Shown piece after piece: positions 19,437 through 28,974 of a DNA stretch of 64,000 nucleotides. Every line of letters begins with the position of its first letter. Positions within the stretch are counted from its first letter, which is position 1. A model generated the notes under the pieces. It made no database searches, was not told where the DNA came from, and saw nothing but the letters and a program-made list of their open reading frames with translations. This DNA is from an uncultured Ralstonia sp. GTDB lineage: Bacteria > Pseudomonadota > Gammaproteobacteria > Burkholderiales > Burkholderiaceae. Location: positions 1 to 64,000 of the forward strand of contig CAJXMR010000004.1 of the NCBI GenBank assembly GCA_913056305.1, read 5' to 3'. A program made the position numbers and the translations under genes.

Positions 19437-19535
19437 CGCGAACGCCTCTCAGGCCGATTTGTGTTTGCAAGCCGGGGTTATTCCGGAAACGCCCGATTGC
19501 GCATTTATGATCCGGGTCAAAAACTGGGGTCCTCC

Positions 19536-20321
19536 ATGCTGCTATCGCGCCTCGCCCGCATTGCCGGGCTGACCGTCGTGCTCGGGTTGCCGGTGCTGCC
19601 CGCGCACGCCGTGCTGCCCGACGAAATCCAGGTCTACACCGGCGACATCAACGCCCCCGGCGAGGTCGGCCTGGAGCTGCACCTGAACACCACGCCCAGC
19701 GGCATTAGCGAGCCTTCGTACCCCGGTGAAATCACGACACCGCACGGGTGGCGGGCAACGGCCGAGTTTTCCTACGGCTGGTCGCCCTCGCTTGAATTCG
19801 GCCTGTACGTGCCGACCAGCCTCACGCGCGACAACACCTATTACGTGACCGGACCGAAGGTGCGCGTGAAGTGGATGCCGGTGCGGCCGGAGGACGGTGT
19901 GGGGCGCTTTGCCGGCATCAACGTGGAGCTGGCCCACGTGGCACGCCGCTTCGAGCAATCGCAGAACGTGGCGGAGCTGCGCCCCATCTACGGCTACCAG
20001 GACGCGCGCTGGCTGTGGGCGGTGAACCCGGTGCTGGATTGGACAGTGTCGAGCCCGGGTCGCAGCGGCGTGCCCGATGCGGCGCCGAGCTTCAAGATCG
20101 CGCGCACGGTGGCGACCGGCGTGCGCGCTGGGCTGGAGTACTACGCAGACTTGGGGCCCATCAACCACCTCGCGCCGCTGCACGAGCAGCAGCACACCGC
20201 GTACCTGGCCTTCGACGTGGACCGCAAGCCCTTCGTCTTCAACTTCGGCATCGGTCGGGGCCTGACGCGCGCCACCGACCGCTGGACCTTCAAGTGGATC
20301 TTCGAGATTCCGCTCAGTTAA
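19536..20321 (+). CDS. Conserved secreted protein, probably beta-rich outer-membrane barrel
   Basis: A 261-residue protein with a cleavable signal peptide (about 1-24, ending AHA) and alternating beta-strand-like sequence: VGLELHLNTTPSG, WRATAEFSYGWSPSLEFGLYV, GPKVRVKWMPV, GINVELAHVARRF, and a terminal RWTFKWIFEIPLS. This fits an outer-membrane or periplasmic barrel, but I recognise no named family. The ATG at 19536 gives the proper signal peptide; upstream in-frame starts do not. Its last four bases overlap the convergent NodT-type gene. Confidence 0.7.
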   Translation: MLLSRLARIAGLTVVLGLPVLPAHAVLPDEIQVYTGDINAPGEVGLELHLNTTPSGISEPSYPGEITTPHGWRATAEFSYGWSPSLEFGLYVPTSLTRDNTYYVTGPKVRVKWMPVRPEDGVGRFAGINVELAHVARRFEQSQNVAELRPIYGYQDARWLWAVNPVLDWTVSSPGRSGVPDAAPSFKIARTVATGVRAGLEYYADLGPINHLAPLHEQQHTAYLAFDVDRKPFVFNFGIGRGLTRATDRWTFKWIFEIPLS

Positions 20322-21874
20322 TGCGTCGATGAGGTACGCGCCGATGCGGCGTCGGGCTCCAGGGCCACGGCCCCCTCAGGCCGGTTCCACCAGCCACCGC
20401 CCAGCGACTGGAACAGCGCAGCCGTATCGCTAAAGCGGCCGGCACGCGCTGCGATGGTCGCCTGGGTAGCGGCCTGGTAGGCCTGCTCCGCATTCAGCAC
20501 GGCCAGCACGTTCACGTAACCGAGCCCAAGCTGCTTGGTGGTGATGTCGAGCGTGGTGTTTGCAGCCTGCTCGGACTTGAGCGCGGCCTTCAGGATATTG
20601 GCGTCGGCATCCAGCGCTTGCAGGGAGTCCGCGACGTTCTGGAACGCCGTGATCACGGTGCCGCGGTACTGGGCCTCGGCCTGTTCCACGCCGGCGTCGG
20701 CTGCGCGCTTCTTGAACCACAGCGTGCCGCCGTCGAAGAAGGTCTGCGTCACGCTGGCCGCCAGGGCCCAGAAGACGTTGCCGTCGCTGAACATCTGGCT
20801 GAAGACTTCGGCGGCCCCACCCCGGGTGGCAGTAATCGTGAATTGCGGCAGCATGTTGGCAATGGCCACGCCCACCTGCGCGGTGGCGGCATGCAGTTGT
20901 TCTTCCGCGGCACGTACGTCCGGGCGCTGCCGCACCAGTTCCGACGGCAGCGACACCGGCAGCTCCTGCGGGAGGGCGAAATCGGCAAACGTGAAGGTCT
21001 CGCCCACGCCCTCGCTCGGCAGCTTGCCCGCCAGGGCGGCCAGCAGGTCGCGCTGCACAGCCAGCTGCTTCTGCAAATTCGGCAGGGCCTGCTCGGCCTG
21101 GGCCAGCTGCGTCGTCGCAGCGGCCACGTCCAGCCCGGTAACAGCACCCAGCTTGAACTGCCGCAGCAGGTTGTCGAGCAGCTTCGTATTGACTTCGACC
21201 ACACGCTGCTGCGCCTCGATCTGCGCGCGCAGCGAGGCCTCCTGCACGGCTGCGACCACGATGTTGGACGCCAGCGTCAGGTACGCCGCCTCCAGCTGGA
21301 AGTACTGCGCGTCGCGCGACGCGCGCAGCGACTCGACCGCCCGGCGGGTCCCGCCGAATACATCCGGCGCGTAGCTCACCGTCAGCTGCGCGGTGTGCAA
21401 GCTGTAGATCGGGGCGTTCGACGTCAGCGTGGGCGCAATCGTGCCGACCGCGTCTTGCTTGCGGGCGGGCGAATAGTTCCCTTGCAGCATCGGGAAGAAC
21501 GCGCCCTGCTGCGAGCGCATCTGGTCATGCGCCACCTTCAGCGCCGCCTGGGCCGCAGCCAGCGTCGGGCTGGCGGCAAACGCATCGGCGATCACTTTGT
21601 TCAGCTTCTCCGACTGGAATGTCCGCCACCACTGGTCGGACACCTTCATGCCCGAGACGAAACGCTGGGCCTCGCCGCCGGCGGTCTGCGCCGATGTCGT
21701 CTGCTCAGGCAGCGGTTGCGGTGTGTACCCGCTGGCCTGTGGCGCCGGCGGCGTCTTGAAGTCGGGCCCAACCGCGCAGGCCGATACCAGCATGCAGGCA
21801 GCAACCGCTGCGGCACGAGCGTGCGAGGGAATTGCGTTCAGAACGACATTCAGCTTGTGGCCCGAAAACGACAT
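20318..21874 (-). CDS. RND efflux outer-membrane factor, NodT family lipoprotein
   Basis: A 518-residue TolC-like outer membrane lipoprotein. The lipobox is MLVSACAVGPDFKTPP, the classic NodT start (C-AVGPDY/F). Two repeated OEP domains carry AAAQAALKVAHDQMRSQQGAFFP and ELVRQRPDVRAAEEQLHAATAQVGVAIANMLPQF. It should form the outer-membrane channel for the divergently encoded adaptor and RND pump (22018-26458). Its stop overlaps a convergent gene by four bases. A strong dyad lies in the divergent promoter region. Confidence 0.92.
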   Translation of the reverse strand: MSFSGHKLNVVLNAIPSHARAAAVAACMLVSACAVGPDFKTPPAPQASGYTPQPLPEQTTSAQTAGGEAQRFVSGMKVSDQWWRTFQSEKLNKVIADAFAASPTLAAAQAALKVAHDQMRSQQGAFFPMLQGNYSPARKQDAVGTIAPTLTSNAPIYSLHTAQLTVSYAPDVFGGTRRAVESLRASRDAQYFQLEAAYLTLASNIVVAAVQEASLRAQIEAQQRVVEVNTKLLDNLLRQFKLGAVTGLDVAAATTQLAQAEQALPNLQKQLAVQRDLLAALAGKLPSEGVGETFTFADFALPQELPVSLPSELVRQRPDVRAAEEQLHAATAQVGVAIANMLPQFTITATRGGAAEVFSQMFSDGNVFWALAASVTQTFFDGGTLWFKKRAADAGVEQAEAQYRGTVITAFQNVADSLQALDADANILKAALKSEQAANTTLDITTKQLGLGYVNVLAVLNAEQAYQAATQATIAARAGRFSDTAALFQSLGGGWWNRPEGAVALEPDAASARTSSTH

Positions 21875-21938
21875 GGTGCGCCCAATTCTTGTCAGCGATG
21901 GAATGGCCGGGATTCTATTCGGCGGCGAATGAACCGCG

Positions 21939-21958
21939 TACTGTGATTGATCACAGTA
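21939..21958. promoter_or_regulatory. Perfect dyad in the divergent RND promoter region
   Basis: Arms TACTGTGAT (21939-21947) and ATCACAGTA (21950-21958) are separated by only TG. It looks like a regulator operator for both the NodT gene and the adaptor-pump operon. The half-sites resemble CRP (TGTGA/TCACA), but the spacer is four rather than six bases, so another regulator is more likely. Confidence 0.65.
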
Positions 21959-22017
21959 GACCGGACCGCCTCAGACCCCCATCATGCGGGCAATTTTTGT
22001 AATCTTGGGGGTTTGTC

Positions 22018-23235
22018 GTGGGTTTCGATGCAAAATCCGCCGCCGTGGGGGGCGCCGCCGCCGCTGTTGCCGTAGCCGGCCTGATGTTCGCGTTTTCGGG
22101 GCGCACGCAGACCGCGCCTGTATACGAACAGACGGAGACCAGCAAGGCTGCCAGCAAAGCCGCCTCGGATGCGGCAGCACGCAGGCAGCAAGGGGTAACG
22201 CTGAGCCAATCGCAGGGCGCGCACGTCAAGGTGGCCCCCGTGGAAGAGCACGAGTTCGCCAACCAGCGTGATGCGATCGGCAACATCGACTTCAATGAAG
22301 ACCGCTCGGTGCAGGTCTTCACTTCCTATCAGGGCAAGATCCGCAACGTGTACGCCAAGATCGGCGACGACGTGCCCAAGGGCAAGCCGCTGTTTGATAT
22401 CGAGAGCCCCGATCTGGTGCAGGCCGAATCCACCCTGATTTCCGCGGCAGGCACGCGCAAGCTGACCACGCGGGCGCTGGAGCGCGCGCACCAGCTGTTC
22501 GAGATCCAGGGCATTGCACAGAAGGACCTGGATCAGGCCACGTCCGACCAACAGGCCGCCGAAGCCGCCTACAAAGCCGCTCGCGACGCGGTTGCCATCT
22601 TTGGCAAAAGCCCCGCGGACATGGATCGCATCGTCGAGCAGCGCCACATCGACCCCATTCTGACGGTCGTCAGCCCCATCGCCGGCCGCATCACCGCGCG
22701 CAGCGCGCAACCGGGCCTGCTGCTGCAGCCCGGCAACGGCACGGCGCCGTTCACGGTGTCCGACATCTCCACCATGTGGATGCAGGCATTCGTGCCGGAA
22801 GCGGACAGCCCGCTGCTGCATATGGGGCAGAAAGTCCAGATCAAGGTGAACGCGTTCCCGGGCCGGATGTTTACCGGCATCGTGACGACCGTGGGCTCCA
22901 CGGTCGACGCCAATACGCACCGCGTACTGGTGCGTTCGGAAATCCAGGACCCGAAGCATGAGTTGCGCCCGGGCATGTTCACCTCCTTCGCCATCCGTAC
23001 GGGCGAGCCGACCCGTTCCCCGGCCATTGCGCCGAACGGCATCGCGCGCGAAGGCGACGGCACCATGACGGTATGGGTGACCACCGACCGCAAGCAGTTC
23101 GTTCCACGTACGGTCAAGCTTGGCCTGGAACAGGATGGACTGGTCCAGATCGTCGACGGGATCAAGCCGGGCGAAATGGTCGCCAGCGAGGGCGCGCTCT
23201 TCCTGAGCAGCGTCGCCGCGACGGCCAGCCAGTGA
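22018..23235 (+). CDS. RND efflux periplasmic adaptor (membrane fusion protein), CzcB/CusB-like
   Basis: A 405-residue adaptor linking inner-membrane pump and outer-membrane channel. It has an N-terminal hydrophobic anchor (about 9-27), a barrel-sandwich region with GKIRNVYAKIGDDVPKGKPLF, an alpha hairpin (ALERAHQLFEIQGIAQKDLDQA), the second lipoyl half ILTVVSPIAGRITARSAQPG, a beta barrel (MGQKVQIKVNAFPGRMFTG) and a membrane-proximal domain. The GTG start at 22018 follows a G-rich site; no better ATG exists. It is first in an operon with the pump. Confidence 0.9.
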   Translation: MGFDAKSAAVGGAAAAVAVAGLMFAFSGRTQTAPVYEQTETSKAASKAASDAAARRQQGVTLSQSQGAHVKVAPVEEHEFANQRDAIGNIDFNEDRSVQVFTSYQGKIRNVYAKIGDDVPKGKPLFDIESPDLVQAESTLISAAGTRKLTTRALERAHQLFEIQGIAQKDLDQATSDQQAAEAAYKAARDAVAIFGKSPADMDRIVEQRHIDPILTVVSPIAGRITARSAQPGLLLQPGNGTAPFTVSDISTMWMQAFVPEADSPLLHMGQKVQIKVNAFPGRMFTGIVTTVGSTVDANTHRVLVRSEIQDPKHELRPGMFTSFAIRTGEPTRSPAIAPNGIAREGDGTMTVWVTTDRKQFVPRTVKLGLEQDGLVQIVDGIKPGEMVASEGALFLSSVAATASQ

Positions 23236-23287
23236 ACCTGGCGCTTCTTCCTGACCGATCAATCCAGCGCTCACAAAGAGGTAGACC

Positions 23288-26200
23288 GTGCTGAGGGCCA
23301 TTCTCAGGTTGTCGCTTACGCGCCGACCGCTCATTCTGCTGTTCCTGCTGGTATTCGCCGCGGCGGGCTTGTACGCCTACTCTAAGCTCAATATCGAGGC
23401 GTATCCGAACCCCGCTCCCGTCATCCTGGAAATCACCGCGCAGCAAGCCGGTATGTCCGCCGAGGAGATGGAGCGCTACTACACCGTACCGATGGAGGTC
23501 GGCCTGGCCGCCACGCCGGGCGTGTCGAGCATCCGTTCGACGTCGTTCTACGGCCTGTCCTTCGTGCGGGTGACCTTCAACTACGGGATCGAGTATTACT
23601 TCGCCTATTCGCAGGCCGCGTTGAGCCTGCAGCAGAACGTCAGCCTGCCGAACAACGTGCAGGCCCAGATCCAGGCTTCCAGCCTGGTGGGCGAAGTCGT
23701 GCGCTACCAGGTCAAGGGCCCGCCGCACTATGGCCTGACCAACCTGCGCTCCATCCAGGATTGGGTGCTCCAGCGCCGGCTGCTGACGGTGCCGGGTGTG
23801 GCGCAGGTGGTGAGCTGGGGCGGCCCGACCAAGAGCTATGAAGTTGCGGTAGACCCGCGCAAGCTCGAAACGTACAACATCACCCTGCCGCAGATGCTGA
23901 CCGCGCTGGGCAACGCCAACATCAACGTCGGCGGGCGCACACTCAACTTCGGCCAGCAATCGATCAACATCCGGGGTGTCGGCCTGGTCGAAAACGTCAA
24001 GGACATCGAGAAGACCGTCCTGACGCAAAACAACGGCGTGCCGGTGCAGGTCAAGGACGTGGCAACGGTCAAGATCGGCTTCGTGCCGCGGCTTGGCATT
24101 GCCGGGCGCGACAATGAGGACGACGTGGCCCTAGGCACCGTCGTGATGAACCGGACCCAGAAAACCACCGACGTGGTGGCACGGGTCAAGGCCGAGATCC
24201 AGAAGATCAACAGCGACGGCACGCTGCCGCCGGGCGTGAAGGTCGACCTGGTCTACGACCGCTCCGAGCTGGTGACCACCACCACGCACACCGTGCTGCA
24301 CGCACTGGTCTTCGGCTTCCTGCTGGTGTTCTTCATCCAGTGGGTCTTCCTGGGCGATCTGCGCAGCGCCGTCATCGTCGGCATCAACATTCCGTTCGCC
24401 CTGTTCTTCAGCATCATGATCCTGGTGCTGATGGGCGAATCGGCCAACCTGCTCTCGGTGGGCGCGGTCGACTTCGGCATCATCGTCGACGCGTCGGTGA
24501 TTCTGGTGGAGAACATCTTCCGCAACCTCCAGATGCCGGCGGTTGAGCAGCATCGGCTGCTGGCAGGCCGCGACGGCAAGGTGCTCGGCATCCGGATTCC
24601 CGAGCGCATCCGCATGGTCTTCGTCAGCGCGCTGCAGGTGGACAAGGCGGTGTTCTTCTCGGCCGCCATCACGCTGGCCGCCTTCGTGCCCCTGTTCACC
24701 ATGCAGGGCGTGGAAGGCCAGATCTTCGGGCCGATGGCACGGACCTACGCCTATGCGCTGATGGGCGCCCTGATCTCGACGTTCACCATTACGCCGGTGC
24801 TGTCGACGTACCTGCTGCCCAAGCACGTCGAAGAAAAGGAAACGATCCTGGTGCGCTGGCTGCATCGCCTCTATGCACCGGCGCTGAAGTGGTCGCTGAA
24901 CAACAAGCGGATCTCGGTGGGCATCGGCGCCCTGGCGCTGTTGATCACGGGGCTGATGATCCCGCGCCTTGGCACCGAGTTCCTGCCCGCGCTGGAAGAA
25001 GGCAACCTGTGGCTGCGCGCCACCCTGCCCCAGACCGTCTCGCTCGAAGCAGGTGCGCCGACGGTGACGAAGATCCGGCAGATCCTGCTGCGCCATCCGG
25101 AAATCAGGACGGTCGTCTCGATGCATGGCCGCCCCGACGACGGCAGCGACGCCGCCGGCTTCTACAACGCCGAGTTCTATGTCCCGTTCAAGCCCTACAC
25201 CGAATGGACCGCGGGCATGACCAAGGAAAAGATGGTGGCGCAGCTGCAGAAGGAGTTCTCGGATGAGCTGCCGGGCGTTGCCATGAATTTCTCGCAGTAC
25301 ATCCAGGACAACGTCGAGGAAGGCCTGTCCGGCGTGAAGGGCGCGAACTCCGTCAAGATCATCGGGCGCGACCTGAAGACGCTGGAGTCGCTGGCCGATC
25401 AGGTCTACGCGGAAATGAACCAGGTCAAGGGCATCGCCGACCTTGGCGTGTTCCGCGTGCTCGGCCAGCCCAACCTGAACATCCGCATCAACCGGGAGGC
25501 GGCGGCGCGCTACGGGCTCAACACTGGCGACGTCAACACCCTCGTGCAGTCGGCGCTGGGCGGATCGGTGGCCACGATGGTGGTGGAAGGCGATCGCCAG
25601 TACCAGATGCTGGTGCGCTTCGCGCCGGAACACCGCAACAACGTCGAGGCGATCCGCAACATCCGGGTGGCTTACTCGGCGCCGAACGGCTCCAACGGGT
25701 ACATTCCACTGCGCGAGTTGGCTGACATCTCGCTCGACACCGGGGCGTCCTACATCTACCACGAGCGCAACGAGCGTTACATCCCGATCAAGTTCAGCGT
25801 GCGCGGACGCGATCTGGGCGGCACCGTGGAAGAAGCGCAGGAGCGCATCACCAAGAACGTCAAGCTGCCCGAAGGCTATCGCATCGTGTGGGCCGGCGAG
25901 TTCGAAGACCTCGAACAAGCCAAGAAGCGCCTGGAATTTGCCGTGCCCGTGAGCATGCTGCTGATCCTGGTGCTGCTCTATGGCCTGTTCAACTCGGCGC
26001 GCGACAGCCTGATGGCGCTGGCCGGCATTCCGTTCGCCATCACTGGCGGCGTGCTGGCGCTGTTCCTGACCGGGCTGGATTTCAGCATCTCCGCGGCGAT
26101 CGGCTTCGTCTCGCTGTTCGGCGTCTCGGTGATGGACGGCATCCTGATGATCACGTACTACAACGATCTGCGCCGCACGCAGGGCATGAAGTCGACCGAG

Positions 26201-26458
26201 GCGATGTTCCATGCCGCGCAGCAGCGGATGCGGCCGATGCTGATGACCGCGCTGTCGGCGTGCATCGGCCTGTTCCCGGCGGCCATCTCCACCGGCATCG
26301 GCAGCCAGGTGCAGCGTCCGCTGGCGACCGTGGTGGTGGGCGGCATGCTGATCGGCCCGCTGATGCTGCTGGTGATCGTGCCGGCACTGCGGATGGTGTT
26401 CCTCGGCAAGGAGCCGGAGTCGGACGATCCGTCGACTGGAGACACCGCACCGGTCTGA
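23288..26458 (+). CDS. RND efflux permease, heavy-metal (HME/CzcA-CusA) type
   Basis: A 1056-residue inner-membrane proton antiporter with 12 membrane helices and two large periplasmic loops. Helix 4 contains AVDFGIIVDASVILVEN, whose D...D...E arrangement is the proton-relay signature of heavy-metal-efflux RND proteins; hydrophobic-drug pumps have a DD pair instead. The family therefore suggests export of metal ions (Cu, Zn, Co, Ni or similar), but which metal cannot be read here. It uses a GTG start after GAGGT and follows the adaptor by 52 bases. A hairpin cluster terminates the operon. Confidence 0.9.
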   Translation: MLRAILRLSLTRRPLILLFLLVFAAAGLYAYSKLNIEAYPNPAPVILEITAQQAGMSAEEMERYYTVPMEVGLAATPGVSSIRSTSFYGLSFVRVTFNYGIEYYFAYSQAALSLQQNVSLPNNVQAQIQASSLVGEVVRYQVKGPPHYGLTNLRSIQDWVLQRRLLTVPGVAQVVSWGGPTKSYEVAVDPRKLETYNITLPQMLTALGNANINVGGRTLNFGQQSINIRGVGLVENVKDIEKTVLTQNNGVPVQVKDVATVKIGFVPRLGIAGRDNEDDVALGTVVMNRTQKTTDVVARVKAEIQKINSDGTLPPGVKVDLVYDRSELVTTTTHTVLHALVFGFLLVFFIQWVFLGDLRSAVIVGINIPFALFFSIMILVLMGESANLLSVGAVDFGIIVDASVILVENIFRNLQMPAVEQHRLLAGRDGKVLGIRIPERIRMVFVSALQVDKAVFFSAAITLAAFVPLFTMQGVEGQIFGPMARTYAYALMGALISTFTITPVLSTYLLPKHVEEKETILVRWLHRLYAPALKWSLNNKRISVGIGALALLITGLMIPRLGTEFLPALEEGNLWLRATLPQTVSLEAGAPTVTKIRQILLRHPEIRTVVSMHGRPDDGSDAAGFYNAEFYVPFKPYTEWTAGMTKEKMVAQLQKEFSDELPGVAMNFSQYIQDNVEEGLSGVKGANSVKIIGRDLKTLESLADQVYAEMNQVKGIADLGVFRVLGQPNLNIRINREAAARYGLNTGDVNTLVQSALGGSVATMVVEGDRQYQMLVRFAPEHRNNVEAIRNIRVAYSAPNGSNGYIPLRELADISLDTGASYIYHERNERYIPIKFSVRGRDLGGTVEEAQERITKNVKLPEGYRIVWAGEFEDLEQAKKRLEFAVPVSMLLILVLLYGLFNSARDSLMALAGIPFAITGGVLALFLTGLDFSISAAIGFVSLFGVSVMDGILMITYYNDLRRTQGMKSTEAMFHAAQQRMRPMLMTALSACIGLFPAAISTGIGSQVQRPLATVVVGGMLIGPLMLLVIVPALRMVFLGKEPESDDPSTGDTAPV

Positions 26459-26463
26459 TGTAA

Positions 26464-26535
26464 CCCCCGCCTTTCGGGGCGGGGTATGACGAGGCAGCAA
26501 GCAGCGCGCCGTGATCCCCTGGGGTCCGGCGCGCT
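26464..26535. terminator. Tandem hairpins between convergent RND pump and response regulator
   Basis: A first hairpin, CCCCGCC/GGCGGGG, lies just after the pump stop. A second, larger one has arms AGCGCGCC (26503-26510) and GGCGCGCT (26528-26535) with inner GATCCCC/GGGGTC. T-tails are short, so the second is probably the main bidirectional terminator. Confidence 0.6.
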
Positions 26536-26541
26536 GTGCTT

Positions 26542-27147
26542 TTATGGCTTGATGATGCCGGAGGAAGACGCCTTGACCACGGCTTCGATGCGGGTCGCCA
26601 CACCAAGCTTCTGCCGCGCGTTGTCGATATGAAAATCCACGGTGCGCTTGGATAGGCCGAGGATGGTGGCAATCTCGCCCGACGTCTTGCCGCGCGCCGA
26701 CCAGGCCAGCACTTCCACCTCGCGCTCGCTCAGGTTGACCGGCGGGTGCGGCTTGCGCGCCCGGGCGCTCTTGGCCAGCCGCGTCTCGATGATGCTGGTC
26801 AGGATGTCGAAGTCGACCGGCTTGGCCACGTAATCGTCGGCGCCCAGGCGGCGGCCCTTGAGTTCATATTCGCGCTGCACGAGCGCGGTGAGAAAGACGA
26901 ACGGGATGTCGGAAAACTGGGGGGCAAGCGTACCGATCTTCTCGAGCAACTCGAACCCAGTCATGCCCGGCATGCCGACGTCGCACAGCACGAGATCCGG
27001 CGCTTCGTGGAGGATAGCGGCCAGACCCTGCTCCCCGTCATGGGCCAGGCTGACCGAGAATCCGCGCTCGAGCAGCTCCTCGGCAATCAGTTCCGCTGTT
27101 TCGCGATCGTCCTCGATGCAGAGGATTTTTCGATCCGCATTGCTCAT
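26542..27147 (-). CDS. Response regulator, REC plus LuxR-type HTH
   Basis: A 201-residue two-component regulator. The receiver domain has the acidic pair EDD (12-14), phospho-acceptor Asp56 in LVLCDVGMPGMTGFELL, the Thr of FLTAL, and Lys in DYVAKPVDFD. The C-terminal NarL/LuxR HTH contains LSEREVEVLAWSARGKTSGEIATILGLSKRTVDFHIDNARQKLG. It is divergent from a sensor kinase and likely its partner. I use the ATG at 27147, which is better spaced from a GGA than that at 27153. The target genes are not evident. Confidence 0.92.
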   Translation of the reverse strand: MSNADRKILCIEDDRETAELIAEELLERGFSVSLAHDGEQGLAAILHEAPDLVLCDVGMPGMTGFELLEKIGTLAPQFSDIPFVFLTALVQREYELKGRRLGADDYVAKPVDFDILTSIIETRLAKSARARKPHPPVNLSEREVEVLAWSARGKTSGEIATILGLSKRTVDFHIDNARQKLGVATRIEAVVKASSSGIIKP

Positions 27148-27309
27148 GATCATTCCGCGTGGATGATATGGTTACTGTTGGCCAGCGCCGCAACAGGAAG
27201 GTCTCCCTGAGCGCGTCGCCAGATGGCATTATCTGCTGATATTTTCCGCCGCCGCCCAAAAGCATGGCCTGAAACGCGGCGCCCCCCGAAAAAGCGTCTG
27301 GCACGCCCC

Positions 27310-28917
27310 ATGCATCGCCCCATGTCCCTGCCTGCCGAACCACGCATGCGCCAATTCCGTCCGCTATCGATGCTGCGGCCCGTTCGGGTCCGACTTTCGC
27401 TTGCCTTTGTGACGTTTCTGCTGCTGGTCGTCGGCGTGGGCGCTTTCGGCATTGATCAGCTAGCCAGCTTTCACAGCGTGTCGTCGCAGATCAGCGGCCG
27501 CTGGCTGCAAAGCAGCCGCATCCTGGGTGACCTCAATAACTCCATTTCCGATTACCGCTATGGGGAAGCGGAGTACCTGATCTCGACCTCGCGCACGGAT
27601 CTGCTCGCCGCAGACCAGCAGATCGCGGCGCTCGACGACATGATCGCGCGATCGCAATCCCGGTACGAAAAAATCGAGCACGACTCGGCCGAACGCGCGC
27701 TCTATCGGCAGTTCGTCACTCAATGGAATACGTACCGCGATCTGACCAAACGCGTGATCGTCACGGCCAAGGCGGGCGACATCCCGGGGGCGATACAGCT
27801 CTATCATGGCGAGTCGTGGCAAGCGTACGACCGCGCCAACGATACGCTGACCGTCTTGACGGAGCGCAGTACCGCCGGCGCCACCGCCGAGACCGAGCGC
27901 GAGGCACAGGCCTATCACGACGCCCGCCAGCTCATCATCGGCGCGATCGTGGTGGCGGCCTGCCTGGTGGTGGTGGCCGTGGCCTACCTGGCCTACGCCG
28001 TGTCGCGCCCCATCGCCACGCTGGTGGAGCGCATGCACCGCATCGCCAACAACGACACGCACGTCGACATCCCCAGCCTGGAGCGGCGCGACGAGATCGG
28101 CGACATCGCACAGGCGGTGGCGCGCTTTCGCGACAACACCGTCGAGCTGGGCCGCAGCAAGGACGCGCTGGTCTCCCAGGCCGTGGTGCTGCAGGACATG
28201 CTGGCCAAGGAGCGCCGCATGGCCGAGCTGCAGCGCAACTTCGTCTCCATGGCCTCGCATGAATTCCGCACACCGCTGAACGTAATCGACGGCCACGCGC
28301 AGCGGCTGATGCGCATGCGCGAGGCGCCCTCGACCGAGGTGCTGGACGAGCGCTGCGGCAAGATCCGCGCGGCAGTAGCGCGCATGACGCACCTGATGGA
28401 CCACCTGTTGGACTCGTCGCAATGGCTCGACAGCACCACGCTGGCGGCGGTGCGGTGCACGCACTTTCCGCTGCCGGCGCTGCTGCACGAGGTGTGCGAG
28501 ATGCACCGCGACAGCTCGCCGGCCGCGCACATCGAAGAGCGCATCGACGACGGCGTGCCCGACACCTTCTATGGCGATGCCAAGCTGCTGTTCCAGGCCT
28601 TCAGCAACCTGGTCGGCAACGCCGTCAAGTATTCGTCGCCGCATGCGCAGGCGCGGGTGACCGTGCGCATCAGCGCAGACGCGGACAGCGTGAGCGTATC
28701 GGTGGCGGACAATGGCCTGGGCATTCCGGAGCGCGACATCGACCGGCTGTTCGAGCGCTATGTGCGCGGCGGCAATGTGGCCGGCACGGTGGGCGCGGGC
28801 GTCGGGCTGTACCTGGTCAAGCTGGTGGTGGAACTGCATCGGGGCACCATCACGGTCAGCAGCACGGAAGGCCGTGGCTCGCAGTTCACGGTGCGGCTGC
28901 CTCGGCTGGAGGGCTAA
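27310..28917 (+). CDS. Sensor histidine kinase (periplasmic 4-helix sensor, HAMP, HisKA, HATPase)
   Basis: About 535 residues. A membrane helix (LSLAFVTFLLLVVGVGAFGI) is followed by a periplasmic, helical chemotaxis-receptor-like sensor of about 150 residues. A second membrane helix follows, then HAMP (YAVSRPIATLVERMHRIANND), HisKA with phospho-acceptor His317 (SHEFRTPLN), and HATPase boxes NLVGNAVKYSS, DNGLGIP and VGAGVGLYLVK. Several in-frame ATGs (27223, 27310, 27322, 27346) precede the first helix and none has a clear ribosome-binding site, so the start is uncertain. It is divergent from its presumed response regulator. Confidence 0.9.
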   Translation: MHRPMSLPAEPRMRQFRPLSMLRPVRVRLSLAFVTFLLLVVGVGAFGIDQLASFHSVSSQISGRWLQSSRILGDLNNSISDYRYGEAEYLISTSRTDLLAADQQIAALDDMIARSQSRYEKIEHDSAERALYRQFVTQWNTYRDLTKRVIVTAKAGDIPGAIQLYHGESWQAYDRANDTLTVLTERSTAGATAETEREAQAYHDARQLIIGAIVVAACLVVVAVAYLAYAVSRPIATLVERMHRIANNDTHVDIPSLERRDEIGDIAQAVARFRDNTVELGRSKDALVSQAVVLQDMLAKERRMAELQRNFVSMASHEFRTPLNVIDGHAQRLMRMREAPSTEVLDERCGKIRAAVARMTHLMDHLLDSSQWLDSTTLAAVRCTHFPLPALLHEVCEMHRDSSPAAHIEERIDDGVPDTFYGDAKLLFQAFSNLVGNAVKYSSPHAQARVTVRISADADSVSVSVADNGLGIPERDIDRLFERYVRGGNVAGTVGAGVGLYLVKLVVELHRGTITVSSTEGRGSQFTVRLPRLEG

Positions 28918-28923
28918 AAAAAT

Positions 28924-28949
28924 AGCCGGCCACGCATGCGCGACCGGCT
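28924..28949. terminator. Bidirectional terminator between kinase and NRAMP-like gene
   Basis: Stem AGCCGG (28924-28929) / CCGGCT (28944-28949), preceded by an A-run and followed by TGTCGTTT. It serves both convergent genes. Confidence 0.65.
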
Positions 28950-28974
28950 TGTCGTTTCATGACTGCGTGCGGCC

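Noticed and set aside
21939..21958. CRP binding site
   Set aside because: Half-sites TGTGA/TCACA are separated by four bases instead of six.
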